Shown: positions 9,085 to 18,683, numbered from the stretch's first letter. The stretch is 64,000 nucleotides of DNA from Lichenicola sp964247725 (GCA_964247725.1 CAXTVM010000013.1:1-64000); one strand, 5' to 3'. Made by a program: numbers and translations. Notes: generated by a model not told the origin, from the sequence alone.

Positions 9085-10572
9085 TCAGTTGCGGACGAAC
9101 AGCTTCAACCAGCGGTTGGTGCGCGGCGCCCGGGTCGCGGCGGTATCGTTGCTGATCGGCAGCGGCGTCGGCTCCTGCGTCATCAGCACCTGGTCGAACC
9201 AGTTGATGGAACCCGCCTTCACCACGGTCTCCAGCTCGCCGATCGGCAGCGGCACGAACCGCTCCTGCTCGCTCTGGAGCTCGGTGGCCACCTGCAGCTC
9301 GCCGGCCTGGGTCACGCTGAGATAACGGCTGCCGCTGCGCACCGCGACCGTGTTGTCGCTGGCGGGCACCAGCTCGGCAGACGTGAAGCTGGGGTCGCTG
9401 GAGGACATCGTGATCGGGATCTCCCGGCTCTCCGACCGGATGTAGAAGACCCAGGCGCCGTCCGTCAGCCTGGCGTGGACCGGCACCAGGTCGGTGCGCT
9501 TGAACACGTTGCGGTCCAGGCGGACCGACCGCGCGTTCAGGTCGTAGGCGAGGAAGCTGCCGTGGTAAGACATCAGAAGGCAGAGCTTGCGCGCCACCAC
9601 CGCCTCGATGACCGGGCCGTCGGCGACTTCGGCATCGCCGAGGTCGAGCTGAAGCACCTGCCTGGCGACCAGGGCGAAGTGATTTGCCCCGAGGGTGCGG
9701 CTGCCCTTGGCGAACAGCCGATAGGCCAGCACCATGTTGATCGGGTCGGACAGCATGCCCTTGTAGTCGATGTTGAGGGCCAGCCGCGGCGAGCGCAGGG
9801 CGCGCGCGCACATCTCCGGCTTCTGGTAGGTCGCCTTCCGGATCGTGCGCAGCATGAACTGAGAGGTCGCGCGCCGGACCTCGTTCATCTCGCGCGCAAA
9901 CGCGGACCTATCGCTGGACTGCAACGCCTCCATCAGCAGCGAGAACATCTTCGGCGTCCATGAAGGGTTGTAGATCTCGTGGCTGGCGAGCGGCACGGTG
10001 ACGAACTCGACCCCCGGCAGGTGCTTGCGGATCAGGGCGCTGTCATAGGTGTCGACGCTGTCGAACGGATCGTAGAGCGCCACGATCCGGCCATGGCAGT
10101 CGTCGGTCTTGAGCCCCATGCCCTTGAACTCTGGCCGATAGACCACGCCGTGGTGCTGCATCGAATGCATCAGGATTTGGCGGTGCCGGTCGGACGGGAA
10201 CTCGAGCTCGTCCGGGTCCATCGAGTAGAACGGCGAGCAGGCGACGACGTAGTCGGCGCGCAGCGCCGCGGCATGCTTGATCGCGCCGTAGGCGCCCATC
10301 GACTGGCCGAACACGATCACCTTTCGGTCGCCGCGGACCTGGTCCACGATCCGGACCACGTTCTCCATCTCCGACGACAGATAGAAGCCCTTGACGTGGT
10401 TGATCAGGCCGACGCACGAGATGTCGGCCTTCTCGACCAGATGCTTGACGAAGTAGTGGTTCTCGCCGTGGCGCTCGTGGTGCAGCTCCGAGAAGGTCAC
10501 CAGCAGGTAGTCGGAGAGGCCCGGATTGTGATAGGCGGCAACCTCGTCGCCCGAGTAGACTTTCACTGCCAC
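9085..10572 (-). CDS. Alpha/beta-hydrolase-like protein with possible C-terminal beta-trefoil
   Basis: Protein of 495 residues that I do not recognise as a named family. The GTG start at 10572 has a strong GGAGG seven bases before it. Residues 1-230 look like an alpha/beta hydrolase: a nucleophile elbow GQSMGAYG near residue 90, a candidate acid in YDPFDSVDT and a candidate histidine in PLASHEIYNP. The C-terminal third has short repeated beta-rich motifs (SFLAYDLNARSVRL, RYLSVTQAGELQV) reminiscent of fascin/beta-trefoil folds, which is inference. No signal peptide or membrane helix is seen. The gene sits between rplT and pheS, interrupting an otherwise widely conserved gene order, with a terminator-like hairpin upstream that probably separates it from rplT. 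A carbohydrate- or exopolysaccharide-related role is possible but unproven. Confidence 0.6.
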   Translation of the reverse strand: MAVKVYSGDEVAAYHNPGLSDYLLVTFSELHHERHGENHYFVKHLVEKADISCVGLINHVKGFYLSSEMENVVRIVDQVRGDRKVIVFGQSMGAYGAIKHAAALRADYVVACSPFYSMDPDELEFPSDRHRQILMHSMQHHGVVYRPEFKGMGLKTDDCHGRIVALYDPFDSVDTYDSALIRKHLPGVEFVTVPLASHEIYNPSWTPKMFSLLMEALQSSDRSAFAREMNEVRRATSQFMLRTIRKATYQKPEMCARALRSPRLALNIDYKGMLSDPINMVLAYRLFAKGSRTLGANHFALVARQVLQLDLGDAEVADGPVIEAVVARKLCLLMSYHGSFLAYDLNARSVRLDRNVFKRTDLVPVHARLTDGAWVFYIRSESREIPITMSSSDPSFTSAELVPASDNTVAVRSGSRYLSVTQAGELQVATELQSEQERFVPLPIGELETVVKAGSINWFDQVLMTQEPTPLPISNDTAATRAPRTNRWLKLFVRN

Positions 10573-10746
10573 GCCGCTTCCTCCACAACCCCCGCGTGCA
10601 TCGCCGGATCAGACTCCGGATATCCCTATCCATCCCCGCAGGCAATGGAAATCGCCGGTTGCGGTTGGTTTTGGCGACTTGTCCAATAATTGCTAAGTTT
10701 CTGACCGTCGATCAGGACATACCGGCTGGGTTCGCTGCGAACCCGA

Positions 10747-10772
10747 CGGCCCGGGCGACATCCCCCGGGCCG
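10747..10772 (-). terminator. GC-rich hairpin after rplT
   Basis: Arms CGGCCCGGG (10747-10755) and CCCGGGCCG (10764-10772) form a perfect 9-bp stem with an 8-base loop, 15 bases beyond the rplT stop on the minus strand. There is no clear U-tract, so it may be a weak intrinsic terminator or a 3' processing/pausing structure ending the rpmI-rplT transcript. Confidence 0.55.
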
Positions 10773-10786
10773 CCGTAGCGTCAAGG

Positions 10787-11146
10787 TCAGGCCGCGGTCG
10801 CGACCTGAACCTTCTTCACGATCTCGGCGAACGAGGCCGGATCGTCATAGGCGATCGCCGCCAGCACCTTGCGGTCGATCTCGATCTCGGCCTTGTTCAG
10901 CCCGGCGATGAACCGGCTGTAGGTCAGGCCGTGCTCGCGCACGGCGGCGTTGATGCGCTGGATCCACAACCCGCGGAAGTCGCGCTTCTTGTTGCGGCGG
11001 TCGCGATAGGCGTACTGAAGCGACTTCTCCAGCCGCTCGAGCGCGATCCGGTAGTTGGTCGACGAACGACCGACAAAGCCCTTGGACTGCGCCAGGACCT
11101 TCTTGTGACGGGCGTGCGTGGTGACGCCCCGCTTGACGCGTGCCAT
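10787..11146 (-). CDS. rplT: 50S ribosomal protein L20
   Basis: Large-subunit rRNA-binding protein needed for early 50S assembly, 119 residues, full length. It starts MARVKRGVTTHARHKKVL and contains the conserved RDRRNKKRDFRGLWIQRINA segment. AGGAG nine bases before the ATG overlaps the end of rpmI, so the two genes are translationally linked. In several bacteria L20 autoregulates this operon, but no leader structure was identified here. Confidence 0.98.
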   Translation of the reverse strand: MARVKRGVTTHARHKKVLAQSKGFVGRSSTNYRIALERLEKSLQYAYRDRRNKKRDFRGLWIQRINAAVREHGLTYSRFIAGLNKAEIEIDRKVLAAIAYDDPASFAEIVKKVQVATAA

Positions 11147-11160
11147 CTCTCAAACGCTCC

Positions 11161-11364
11161 TCAGGCCAGCCCGTACGGGGCCCACTGCTTCACCGTCTTG
11201 CCGTCCATCTCGGTCAGCACCTGGCTGCCGCGGTTGGACCGCTTCATCTTCTGCGAACGGTTGATCAGCCCGTGCCGCTTGTTGCCGGGGCCTGCCAGCA
11301 CCTTGCCGGTCGCAGTGATCTTGAACCGCTTCTTGACCGACGACTTGGTCTTCATCTTGGGCAT
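11161..11364 (-). CDS. rpmI: 50S ribosomal protein L35
   Basis: Small basic ribosomal protein of 67 residues (MPKMKTKSSVKKRFK...). The open frame extends upstream, but the ATG at 11364 has AGGAG six bases before it and gives the expected family N-terminus. It is the first gene of the rpmI-rplT pair. infC, which precedes rpmI in many genomes, is not adjacent: a divergent membrane-protein gene begins 236 bases away, so the promoter should lie in 11365-11600. Confidence 0.97.
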   Translation of the reverse strand: MPKMKTKSSVKKRFKITATGKVLAGPGNKRHGLINRSQKMKRSNRGSQVLTEMDGKTVKQWAPYGLA

Positions 11365-11600
11365 TTCGGTCTCCTGCCGTGATGCCGTCCCATCCCCGCG
11401 CCAATGCAGCGCCAAGGTGCGCGATGGCGCCGGGGTCCGGCCCGCCATCGGGCCCGCAAGACGGCCGTCGCGGCCGGGCATGCCCATCCAGGCCCGGACG
11501 CGCGAACGAGCGCGGAGGTCTAGGCGCGTCCGCGACCGATTTCAAGCGCATGATCGGCGACCCTGGACCTGCCCGGCTCGTGGGCAGTACAGGCCGCGCC

Positions 11601-13253
11601 ATGATGCCCGACGCCCACGCCGACACCGTCCGCCGCCGGCTCGCCGCCAAGCTGCGCCCGCTCGCCTGGCTGCTGGCGACGGCTCTGCTGGCGTTCTACG
11701 AGTTCCGCGCCACGATCCCGTCGTTCCGAAACTCCGACGACGCCTCCAACTTCCTTGCCGGCGTCGAGATGGCGGAGGGCAACTGGCGGCTGCACGGCTG
11801 GATCATGGCGGTCGACAACTACTACCTGACCGACGTCCTGCTGCAGGCAACACTCCGGCTGCTGTTCGGGCTGCACCCGCTGTTCATGCAGGCGGCGGAG
11901 TCGGCGATCTGGGCCGCGATCGCCGTGCTCGGCATCAGGCTGGCGCTGCGTGGCAGCGCCGGGGCGCCGCCGCCCGCCCGGATCGGCATCCTGGCGCTGG
12001 CGCTGGCGCTGCTGGTGTTCAACGTCTTCGAGCGGCAGTTCCGCGACGTCTTCCTGACCAGCGTAGCCTCGCACGGCTTCACCATCCTGCTGACGTTGTT
12101 GGCCTTTACTTTGGCCGCCGGCGACGACACGGCCGCCGCCAGCCGGCCGCAGCGTCAGGTCTGGCAGAGGATGCTGCCGCTCGGCGCGGTCGTGACGGTC
12201 GGCAGCTTCGCCGACCCGATCTTCGTCGTCATCGCCTGCCTGCCGCTGCTGGCGACGGGCCTGCTTGAACTCGGGCCGCCATGGTCCCGACGCCGGGCGC
12301 TGGCCTGCATCGGGACCACAGTCGCCGCCGTAGCTTTGGCCAAGGGATCGCTGGCGCTCAGCATCCGGAACGACGGCTTCGGCATCGCCCAGATGCCGTT
12401 GCAGTTGGCGGGCTTCCCCGAGTTCGGCAGCCATCTCGCGTTCGCAGCCGAGAGCATCACCCGGCTGCTGGGTGCGGAGTTCTATGGCCGCCCGGTGCAG
12501 CTGAACGGGAAGGTCGGCATCACCCTGCTGCGGGCGCCGCTGGTGCTGGCATTCCTGATCGCCTGCTGGGAGGTCGGCCGGGACACCGTGCAGTGCGTGC
12601 GGGACTGGCCACTGCCGGGCCGGCCGGACGCCGACCTCGACCGCCTGCTCTGGATCAGCGTGGTCGTCAACATCGCCAGCACGGTGATGACGACGGTGAT
12701 CCAGGATCCGACCTGCACCCGCTTCTTCCTGCCGGCCGCGGTCACCGGCTCGATCCTGATCGCGCGGCGCCTCGGCCGTGCACCGCTGGTGGCGCTCTAT
12801 GGCGTGATCGTGCTGCTGGCCTCCGTCGCGATCGCGGTGCGCGGGATCCCGCCGGGAACGCCCGGCTCGACCATGGCCATCGCGCAGGTCGAGATCCTCA
12901 CCGATACCCTGCGCCGGAACGGGCTGCGGCACGGCTATGCCGGCTATTGGGAGGGTGCGATCGTCACCGTGCTGTCGCGCCGCGAGATCACCAGCCTGGC
13001 ATTGGTCGGCGGCGGCGACGGCCGGCTGCACAGCTTCAACTGGTTCTGCAACCTCGACTGGTATCGCAATGCCGCGCGGCGCTGGTCCGGACCGATCTTC
13101 GTGGTGGTGGCGCCGCGCGCCGAGGGCCTCGAGCTCAGCCAGGAGATGGCCGTTCGAACGCTCGGTCCCCCGCTGCGGACGATCCCGGCCGGCGGATCTG
13201 TGATCGACGTCTACGACGTGCGGCCGGGCGCCCTGGGCGGACTGCAGCCGTGA
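11601..13253 (+). CDS. Polytopic membrane protein, GT-C glycosyltransferase-like
   Basis: About 550 residues from ATG at 11601 (MMPDAHADTVRRR). The frame extends upstream, but that part is low-complexity and has no ribosome-binding site; an ATG at 11550 is an alternative. The first hydrophobic helix (LRPLAWLLATALLAFY) is followed by an acidic first loop, RNSDDASNFLAG, and then eight or more hydrophobic segments. A soluble C-terminal part of about 120 residues ends in VIDVYDVRPGA. A membrane protein with an acidic D/E motif in the first external loop is typical of GT-C glycosyltransferases of the PMT/ArnT kind, so transfer from a lipid-linked sugar is a reasonable inference. I cannot name a family. 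It is divergent from rpmI and followed by a convergent small gene. Confidence 0.7.
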   Translation: MMPDAHADTVRRRLAAKLRPLAWLLATALLAFYEFRATIPSFRNSDDASNFLAGVEMAEGNWRLHGWIMAVDNYYLTDVLLQATLRLLFGLHPLFMQAAESAIWAAIAVLGIRLALRGSAGAPPPARIGILALALALLVFNVFERQFRDVFLTSVASHGFTILLTLLAFTLAAGDDTAAASRPQRQVWQRMLPLGAVVTVGSFADPIFVVIACLPLLATGLLELGPPWSRRRALACIGTTVAAVALAKGSLALSIRNDGFGIAQMPLQLAGFPEFGSHLAFAAESITRLLGAEFYGRPVQLNGKVGITLLRAPLVLAFLIACWEVGRDTVQCVRDWPLPGRPDADLDRLLWISVVVNIASTVMTTVIQDPTCTRFFLPAAVTGSILIARRLGRAPLVALYGVIVLLASVAIAVRGIPPGTPGSTMAIAQVEILTDTLRRNGLRHGYAGYWEGAIVTVLSRREITSLALVGGGDGRLHSFNWFCNLDWYRNAARRWSGPIFVVVAPRAEGLELSQEMAVRTLGPPLRTIPAGGSVIDVYDVRPGALGGLQP

Positions 13254-13279
13254 GCGGCGACCGGCACGTCCCACCCGCC

Positions 13280-13558
13280 TCAAGGATGCGCCAGGCTGCC
13301 GCCGACCAAGCCGGCCCCAACCGCCAGGGCCACCAGCACGATCATCATCGTCCGCAGGCCGTCCGAGGTCGGCAACCCGGAGATCTGCCGCGCCATGCGG
13401 TCGAGCGTCCGCTCGATCCGCAGCAGGCGCGGATCGGCCTGGGCCACGCCCCCCGGCAGAACGGACACGGCCTCTTCGCGTACCGCCGCCGCCTGGTGCC
13501 GCGCCGCCTGCCGTTTGAGTGCCCGCCGATACTCGAGCGACAGGTCCGGATCAGCCAT
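13280..13558 (-). CDS. Small C-terminally anchored membrane protein
   Basis: Hypothetical protein of 92 residues. The ATG at 13558 (MADPDLSLEYRRAL) is preceded by GGGTGG; a GTG three codons upstream is less likely because it lies within that sequence. The N-terminal two thirds are charged and probably helical (RLLRIERTLDRMARQ). One membrane segment near the C-terminus (MMIVLVALAVGAGLVGG) would leave most of the protein in the cytoplasm. No family recognised; the N-terminus predicts an oligomerising coiled coil at best. Confidence 0.6.
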   Translation of the reverse strand: MADPDLSLEYRRALKRQAARHQAAAVREEAVSVLPGGVAQADPRLLRIERTLDRMARQISGLPTSDGLRTMMIVLVALAVGAGLVGGSLAHP

Positions 13559-13988
13559 TGTTGCCACCCATGAATGTGACGTCCGCCCGACATCCTGCCG
13601 GCATGCGCAAGGCGGATTGAAGCTCAGGTCCCGTCATCCTGGATCAGGAACGTTACCGTCCGGTTGACGGCGTCGAGGGTTCGCCTACGTAGCCGGCAGC
13701 GCATCCGTATCGCTGTCCGCGCGGCCGTAACCGCATTCACCGGCCGTTTACCCGATCCTGCGCCAGATGGCTCGATCCGGGATTGGATTCGGGAGGTCCG
13801 TGTTTGAGCTGGTCGGAACATGCGAGCATGAAAGCGCTCCACGCACCGGATCCGCTCGCGACCGCCGCCGCGATGACGGGCGAAGCTGGTTGGCGGCAGG
13901 ACTCCGCACGCAGGGGTCTCGTCGCCCCGTGGCTGAACCGCCGACCGGCCAACGCCGGTCCCAGCAGCGGTCTCCTGACGTTCCAACG
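13559..13988. other. 430-base intergenic region between divergent genes
   Basis: Lies between the small membrane-protein gene (minus) and the diguanylate cyclase gene (plus), so it should hold both promoters. The open frames crossing it are short or lack ribosome-binding sites. I see no convincing sigma-70 promoter, operator or RNA gene. Confidence 0.5.
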
Positions 13989-16961
13989 ATGAAGTCCGCC
14001 GTACCCTGGCGAACCTCCACGCGATCGGCGCAGCGCCCCCGCGTCCCGGCCCTCTCCAGGATCGTCCTGCTGCTGGCGTTCGGGCTGGCTGGCGCGCGGG
14101 CGCATGCACAGCAGACCCGGTTCCAGGCCTATTCCGACGAGCAGGGGCTCGGCAACCTCTCGGTGACGGCGATCGCCCAGGACCGTGCCGGCTTCATCCT
14201 GGTCGGCACCGAGGGCGGCCTCTACCGCTATGACAGCGTCGGTTTCATCCCGTTGATCGGCCTGCCGGCCGATCAACAGATCGACGACATGCAGACCGAT
14301 GCGAGCGGCCGGATCTGGGTCGAGGTCGATGGCGGCCTCTATACGTGGAGGGACGGTGGCTTCGGCAAGGTCGTGTCGGGGCAGCCGATCCCGGTCGAGG
14401 GCATCCACAGGCTGGTTTTGCGCGACCACGACGTCGTCGTGAGCTCCGGCCGGATCGTCCTGCGCGCCGCCCTGCACGCCGACCCGGGCCTGGAGCGGAT
14501 CGACGCGTTCGCGCCGTTCTTCAGCCCGGCCATGGTCAGCGCCACGCCGGCCCTGGCGCAGGCTGGCTTCGTGGTCGCCGATGGCTCGGCGCTGCTGGTC
14601 GGCTGCGGCAGCTCGATCTGCCGTGCCGACGGCGGGCATGTCGAGGTATTCGACCAAAGCGTCGGTCTGCCTGCCGATACCTGGCAGGTGGCGATGCGGA
14701 GCCGCGACGGCACGCTCTGGGCCAGGAGCCTGGATCGGCTGGCCTGGAGGCCCCCCGGCGCCGCGGCATTCAAGGTGGTCCCGATCCCGGGTAGCCACAT
14801 CCGCTACCGAACCCATCCGGACACGCTCCAGCTTCTGGAGGACCCGAACGGCCACATCCTGACGCAGACCGACGATGGGCTGCTGATGAGGATCGGGCAG
14901 GACTGGCAACCCTGCCTATCGCAGCAGGAGGGCCATCCGGAGGGCACCATCCGGGTGATGACCTTCGACCGGGAAGGCCTGCTGTGGCTCGGCAGCCGTG
15001 GCGGGGGCGTGTTCCGAAGCATTGGCTACGGCGTCTGGGAGCACTGGAACACATCGAACGGCCTGTCGAACAACCTAGTCTGGGGAATGGTCCGCACCCC
15101 GGGCCAGCCGCTCTGGGTGACGACCGACGCCGATGCGGCCCCCATCACCGGCCACCGGACCGGCGCGCAGACCATCGGCGGCGCCAACTTCAATGCGGTG
15201 GCGACGCAAGGCGGTCGAATGTGGTTCGCGCCATTCGACGCCCCGCTGGCCAGGGTCGACCCGGCGGCCGGCACATCCATCCGTGTCGGCCACATGAACG
15301 CCACGCGGACCATGCTGGTCGACGGCGGCAACCGCCTTTGGATCGGCGGCAACCAGGGCCTGTTCCGGATCGACGATGCGGATGCGCCCGTTCCCGTGAT
15401 TCGACCGGAGACGGGTCTGGCCGCCCAAACCATCTTCAGCGTGATGGAACGGTCGCCTGGCGAGATCTGGGCGGTCGGCCAGCGGGCGATCTACCGCCGA
15501 CAGCCGTCCGGCGCTTGGCAGCTGATGACCTCGCCAGCCATATTCAAAAGTCAGCCACGGTCGCTGGCGTTCCGGTCCAGGGACGAACTCTGGGTCAGCT
15601 CGTCCTCCGCCGGCGTGCTGCGCTTCCACCTGGGCGAGAGGCTCGTCCCACTGCCGGCGATCGCAGCACCGACCATCGGCTCCAACACCATCATGTTCGT
15701 GCGGCGCGACGGCCGCGGCTGGATGTGGATCGGCACCGATCACGGCATCGACATGTTCGACGGCCGCGTCTGGCGGCATTTCGACAAGGACTGCGGTCCG
15801 AGCTCGAACGACATGGGCGAGGGGGCGATCTTTGAGGATGTCGATGGCTCGATGTGGTTCGGGACCAGCCGCGGCCTGTCGCACCTGCTCGATCCGGCGC
15901 ACCTGCAGGCCGAGGCGCCGCTCCACCCGATGATCACCCGCGTCATGCTGGGGGAGCGCCGGCTGGACGCGCGGTCCCCGCTCCACCTCGACTGGAGCCA
16001 TGCGCCGCTCATTGTGAGCTTCGCCGCGATCGACTTCAGGCACGAGCGCAGCGTCCGGTTCCGCTACCGAATGCAGGGCGTCGACACTGGGTGGAACATC
16101 ACGACGGCCCACGAGGTGCGCTATGCCGGCCTGCCGCCAGGCAAGCTGGTGTTCGAAGTCAGCGCCTTCGATCCGATCCACGGCAGCGACTCCAAGCCGA
16201 CCGGCCTAGTCATCAAGATGCGGGCACCCTGGTGGCGGCGGTGGTGGTTCTACGGGGCGGACGGCGTCGCCGTGCTCGCCGCGGTGATCGGCACCTGGCG
16301 GCTCAGGATCCGGCTGCTGCTCCGCAGCCAGCGCCTGCTCGAGCAGATGGTGCAGGACCGGACCCGGGAAATTGAGCAGGCCCGCCGCGAGCTGCTGCTG
16401 CAGGCGACCTCGGACAGCCTGACCGGCCTTGCGAACCGCCGTGCGATCATGACGCATCTGGAAGGTGCCATGGCAGAAGCCACGCGCCGCGGCTCCAGCC
16501 TCGCGGTGCTGCTGATCGACATCGACCACTTCAAGAAGATCAACGATTCACGAGGGCATCTCGTCGGCGACGCGGTGCTGCAGCAACTCGGCCGGCGCAT
16601 GCACGACGCGCTCGACGCCACCGAGGCCGTCGGCCGCTATGGCGGCGAGGAGTTCCTCCTGGTGATGCCCGACCCGTCCGCGGAGGCCGTCGTCCGGGCC
16701 GGGCGGCTGCGCCGGGAGCTGACCAAGGGGGGGTTTGACCTCGGCGGCTTGACCGGTCCGGTCACCATCAGCGGCGGCCTCACCTGGCTCAGGCCCTACG
16801 ACAGCGTCCTGACGCTGCTGGCTCGCGCCGATGCCGCGCTGTACGAGGCCAAACGCCGCGGCCGCGACCGGATCATCGCCGTGCCGGACGACGGTCCCGG
16901 CCCCGATGGGATGACGTCGGCCCCTGCGCGCGACCCCGCCAGCTTCCCTGCCATGGGCTGA
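13989..16961 (+). CDS. Periplasmic propeller-sensor diguanylate cyclase
   Basis: Protein of 990 residues that should make cyclic di-GMP from two GTP in response to a periplasmic signal. ATG at 13989 begins a signal peptide (SRIVLLLAFGLAGARAHAQ). About 650 residues of two-component-regulator propeller repeats follow, recognisable by recurring blocks such as ILVGTEGGLYRY and LLWLGSRGGGVFR. A Y_Y_Y-type domain (VRYAGLPPGKLVFEVSAFDP) precedes a membrane helix near 748-770, a short coiled coil and a GGDEF domain. The catalytic motif is GGEEF (RYGGEEF near residue 886), a functional variant. The usual RxxD inhibitory site five residues before it is replaced by DATE, so product inhibition is probably absent. 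This architecture resembles hybrid carbohydrate sensors but outputs through GGDEF. Confidence 0.88.
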   Translation: MKSAVPWRTSTRSAQRPRVPALSRIVLLLAFGLAGARAHAQQTRFQAYSDEQGLGNLSVTAIAQDRAGFILVGTEGGLYRYDSVGFIPLIGLPADQQIDDMQTDASGRIWVEVDGGLYTWRDGGFGKVVSGQPIPVEGIHRLVLRDHDVVVSSGRIVLRAALHADPGLERIDAFAPFFSPAMVSATPALAQAGFVVADGSALLVGCGSSICRADGGHVEVFDQSVGLPADTWQVAMRSRDGTLWARSLDRLAWRPPGAAAFKVVPIPGSHIRYRTHPDTLQLLEDPNGHILTQTDDGLLMRIGQDWQPCLSQQEGHPEGTIRVMTFDREGLLWLGSRGGGVFRSIGYGVWEHWNTSNGLSNNLVWGMVRTPGQPLWVTTDADAAPITGHRTGAQTIGGANFNAVATQGGRMWFAPFDAPLARVDPAAGTSIRVGHMNATRTMLVDGGNRLWIGGNQGLFRIDDADAPVPVIRPETGLAAQTIFSVMERSPGEIWAVGQRAIYRRQPSGAWQLMTSPAIFKSQPRSLAFRSRDELWVSSSSAGVLRFHLGERLVPLPAIAAPTIGSNTIMFVRRDGRGWMWIGTDHGIDMFDGRVWRHFDKDCGPSSNDMGEGAIFEDVDGSMWFGTSRGLSHLLDPAHLQAEAPLHPMITRVMLGERRLDARSPLHLDWSHAPLIVSFAAIDFRHERSVRFRYRMQGVDTGWNITTAHEVRYAGLPPGKLVFEVSAFDPIHGSDSKPTGLVIKMRAPWWRRWWFYGADGVAVLAAVIGTWRLRIRLLLRSQRLLEQMVQDRTREIEQARRELLLQATSDSLTGLANRRAIMTHLEGAMAEATRRGSSLAVLLIDIDHFKKINDSRGHLVGDAVLQQLGRRMHDALDATEAVGRYGGEEFLLVMPDPSAEAVVRAGRLRRELTKGGFDLGGLTGPVTISGGLTWLRPYDSVLTLLARADAALYEAKRRGRDRIIAVPDDGPGPDGMTSAPARDPASFPAMG

Positions 16962-16991
16962 AGCCGCGCGTGGGCCTGCCCCGGACCCGGC

Positions 16992-18632
16992 TCAGGCCCG
17001 CTTCGCCTTCCTGCCGCGCCTCTCCCGCGCTGCCGCCTGCGACGGGGCATTGCCACCGATCTTGGCTCGGTCGAGCACGAACCGGGCGTAGTCGTCCATG
17101 TCGCCCTCGAACGGCGCCACCGTGTTGTCGGCGGCCAGCCAGAGCCGGTCCGCCACCAGCTCCATCAGCGAGCGGTCGTGGGTGATCAGGATCACCGCTC
17201 CCTCATAGTCGTTCAGCGCATCGAGCAGCGCCCGCCGGCTGTCGATGTCGAGGTGGTTGGTCGGCTCGTCCAGGATCAGCAGGTGGGGTGCTGCCATCGC
17301 CACCAGGTTTAGCAGCAGCCGGGCGCGTTCGCCGCCCGACAGCGCCTCCGCGGTGGTGCCCTGCTTGTCGTGGCCGATGCCGAACTGCGCCAGCCGCGAG
17401 CGCTGCGACTGGTCGCTGTCCGCCGGCCGGGCGCGGCGCATGATGTCGAGCGGGGTCTCCGCCGGGTCCAGAGCCTCGATCTGGTGCTGGTGAAACCAGC
17501 CGACTTCCATCCGCTGGCTCCGTGTCATCCGGCCGGCGCGGATGCCGAGCGCCCCCGCCGCCATCTTCGCGAAGGTCGACTTGCCGGCGCCGTTGACGCC
17601 CAGCAGCCCGATGCGGTCGTCGACGTCGAGCCTGAGGTCGAGCCCGCGCAGCACCGCCGGATCGCCGCCGTAGCCGACCTCGACATGCTCCAGCCGCAGC
17701 AGCGGCGGTGCCAGTGGCCGCGGCGGCGAGGGCAGCAGGAACGGCGCCACCCGCTCCTCGACCGTGGTCGAGATCGGCTCCAGCCGCGCCAGCCGCTTCA
17801 TCCGGCTCTGCGCCTGCGCCGCCTTGCTGGCCTTGGCACGGAACCGGTCCACGAACGACTGCAGGTGCGCGCGCTCGGCCTCCTGCTTCGCCCGCTGCGC
17901 GCCCTGCAGCCGCAGCCGCTCGACGCGCTGCCGCTCGAAGCTGTCGTAGCCGCCGGCATAGAGCTCGAGCCGGCGCTCGGTGAGGTGCAGGATGTGGTCG
18001 ACCGAGTTGTTCAGCAGCTCGCGGTCGTGGCTGATGATCAGCGCTGAATGCGGATAGCGCGCCAGCCTGGCCTCCAGCCAGAGCGCGCCCTCAAGGTCGA
18101 GGTAGTTGGTGGGCTCGTCGAGCAGCAGCAGCTCAGGAGCGGAGAACAACGCCGCCGCCAGCGCCACGCGCATGCGCCAGCCGCCGGAGAACTCCGCCAT
18201 CGGCCGCTCGAGGTCGGCGGTGGAGAAGCCGAGCCCGTTCAGGATCTCCGCCGCCCGCGCCGGCGCGGTGTCGGCGTCGATCTCCATCAGCCGCGACCAG
18301 ATCTCGCCCATGTGCTCGGGATCGGCGTCATCGAGCGAGGCCAGCAGGGCGGCGCGCTCGACGTCGGCAGCCAGGATGGTCTCGAGCAGGCTGGTCGCGG
18401 TCGCCGGATGCTCCTGGTCGACCGTCGCCACGCGCGCCGATTTCGGGATCACGATCTGGCCGGAGTCCGGGGTAAGCTCACCCTTGATCAGCTTGAACAG
18501 GGTCGACTTGCCGACGCCGTTGCGCCCCACCAGCCCGACCTTGGACGGGTTGGGCAGCGTCACCGAGGCGGCGTCGAAGAAGAGGCGGCCCCACGCGTTC
18601 AGCACGATGGCGTCGATCTGCAGCATGGGCAT
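16992..18632 (-). CDS. ABC-F family ATPase
   Basis: Cytoplasmic ABC protein of 546 residues with two nucleotide-binding domains and no membrane segment, as in ABC-F proteins that act on the ribosome. NBD1 has the P-loop GRNGVGKST (36-44), signature FSGGWRMR and Walker B LLLLDEPTNYLD. A charged linker of about 75 residues (ERQRVERLRLQGAQRAKQE...) corresponds to the P-site tRNA interaction motif. NBD2 has GVNGAGKST, LSGGERARLLL and LLILDEPTNHLD. Both Walker B glutamates are present. The ATG at 18632 follows GGGGAG; a second ATG two codons later is possible. The short basic tail (RERRGRKAKRA) suggests the YheS/Uup-like group rather than an antibiotic-resistance protein, but the subgroup is uncertain. 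Confidence 0.93.
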   Translation of the reverse strand: MPMLQIDAIVLNAWGRLFFDAASVTLPNPSKVGLVGRNGVGKSTLFKLIKGELTPDSGQIVIPKSARVATVDQEHPATATSLLETILAADVERAALLASLDDADPEHMGEIWSRLMEIDADTAPARAAEILNGLGFSTADLERPMAEFSGGWRMRVALAAALFSAPELLLLDEPTNYLDLEGALWLEARLARYPHSALIISHDRELLNNSVDHILHLTERRLELYAGGYDSFERQRVERLRLQGAQRAKQEAERAHLQSFVDRFRAKASKAAQAQSRMKRLARLEPISTTVEERVAPFLLPSPPRPLAPPLLRLEHVEVGYGGDPAVLRGLDLRLDVDDRIGLLGVNGAGKSTFAKMAAGALGIRAGRMTRSQRMEVGWFHQHQIEALDPAETPLDIMRRARPADSDQSQRSRLAQFGIGHDKQGTTAEALSGGERARLLLNLVAMAAPHLLILDEPTNHLDIDSRRALLDALNDYEGAVILITHDRSLMELVADRLWLAADNTVAPFEGDMDDYARFVLDRAKIGGNAPSQAAARERRGRKAKRA

Positions 18633-18683
18633 GGCCGCTCCCCGGGGGCGCGGTGCTTCTACGGCAACCAGCTGCTCCGGGGG

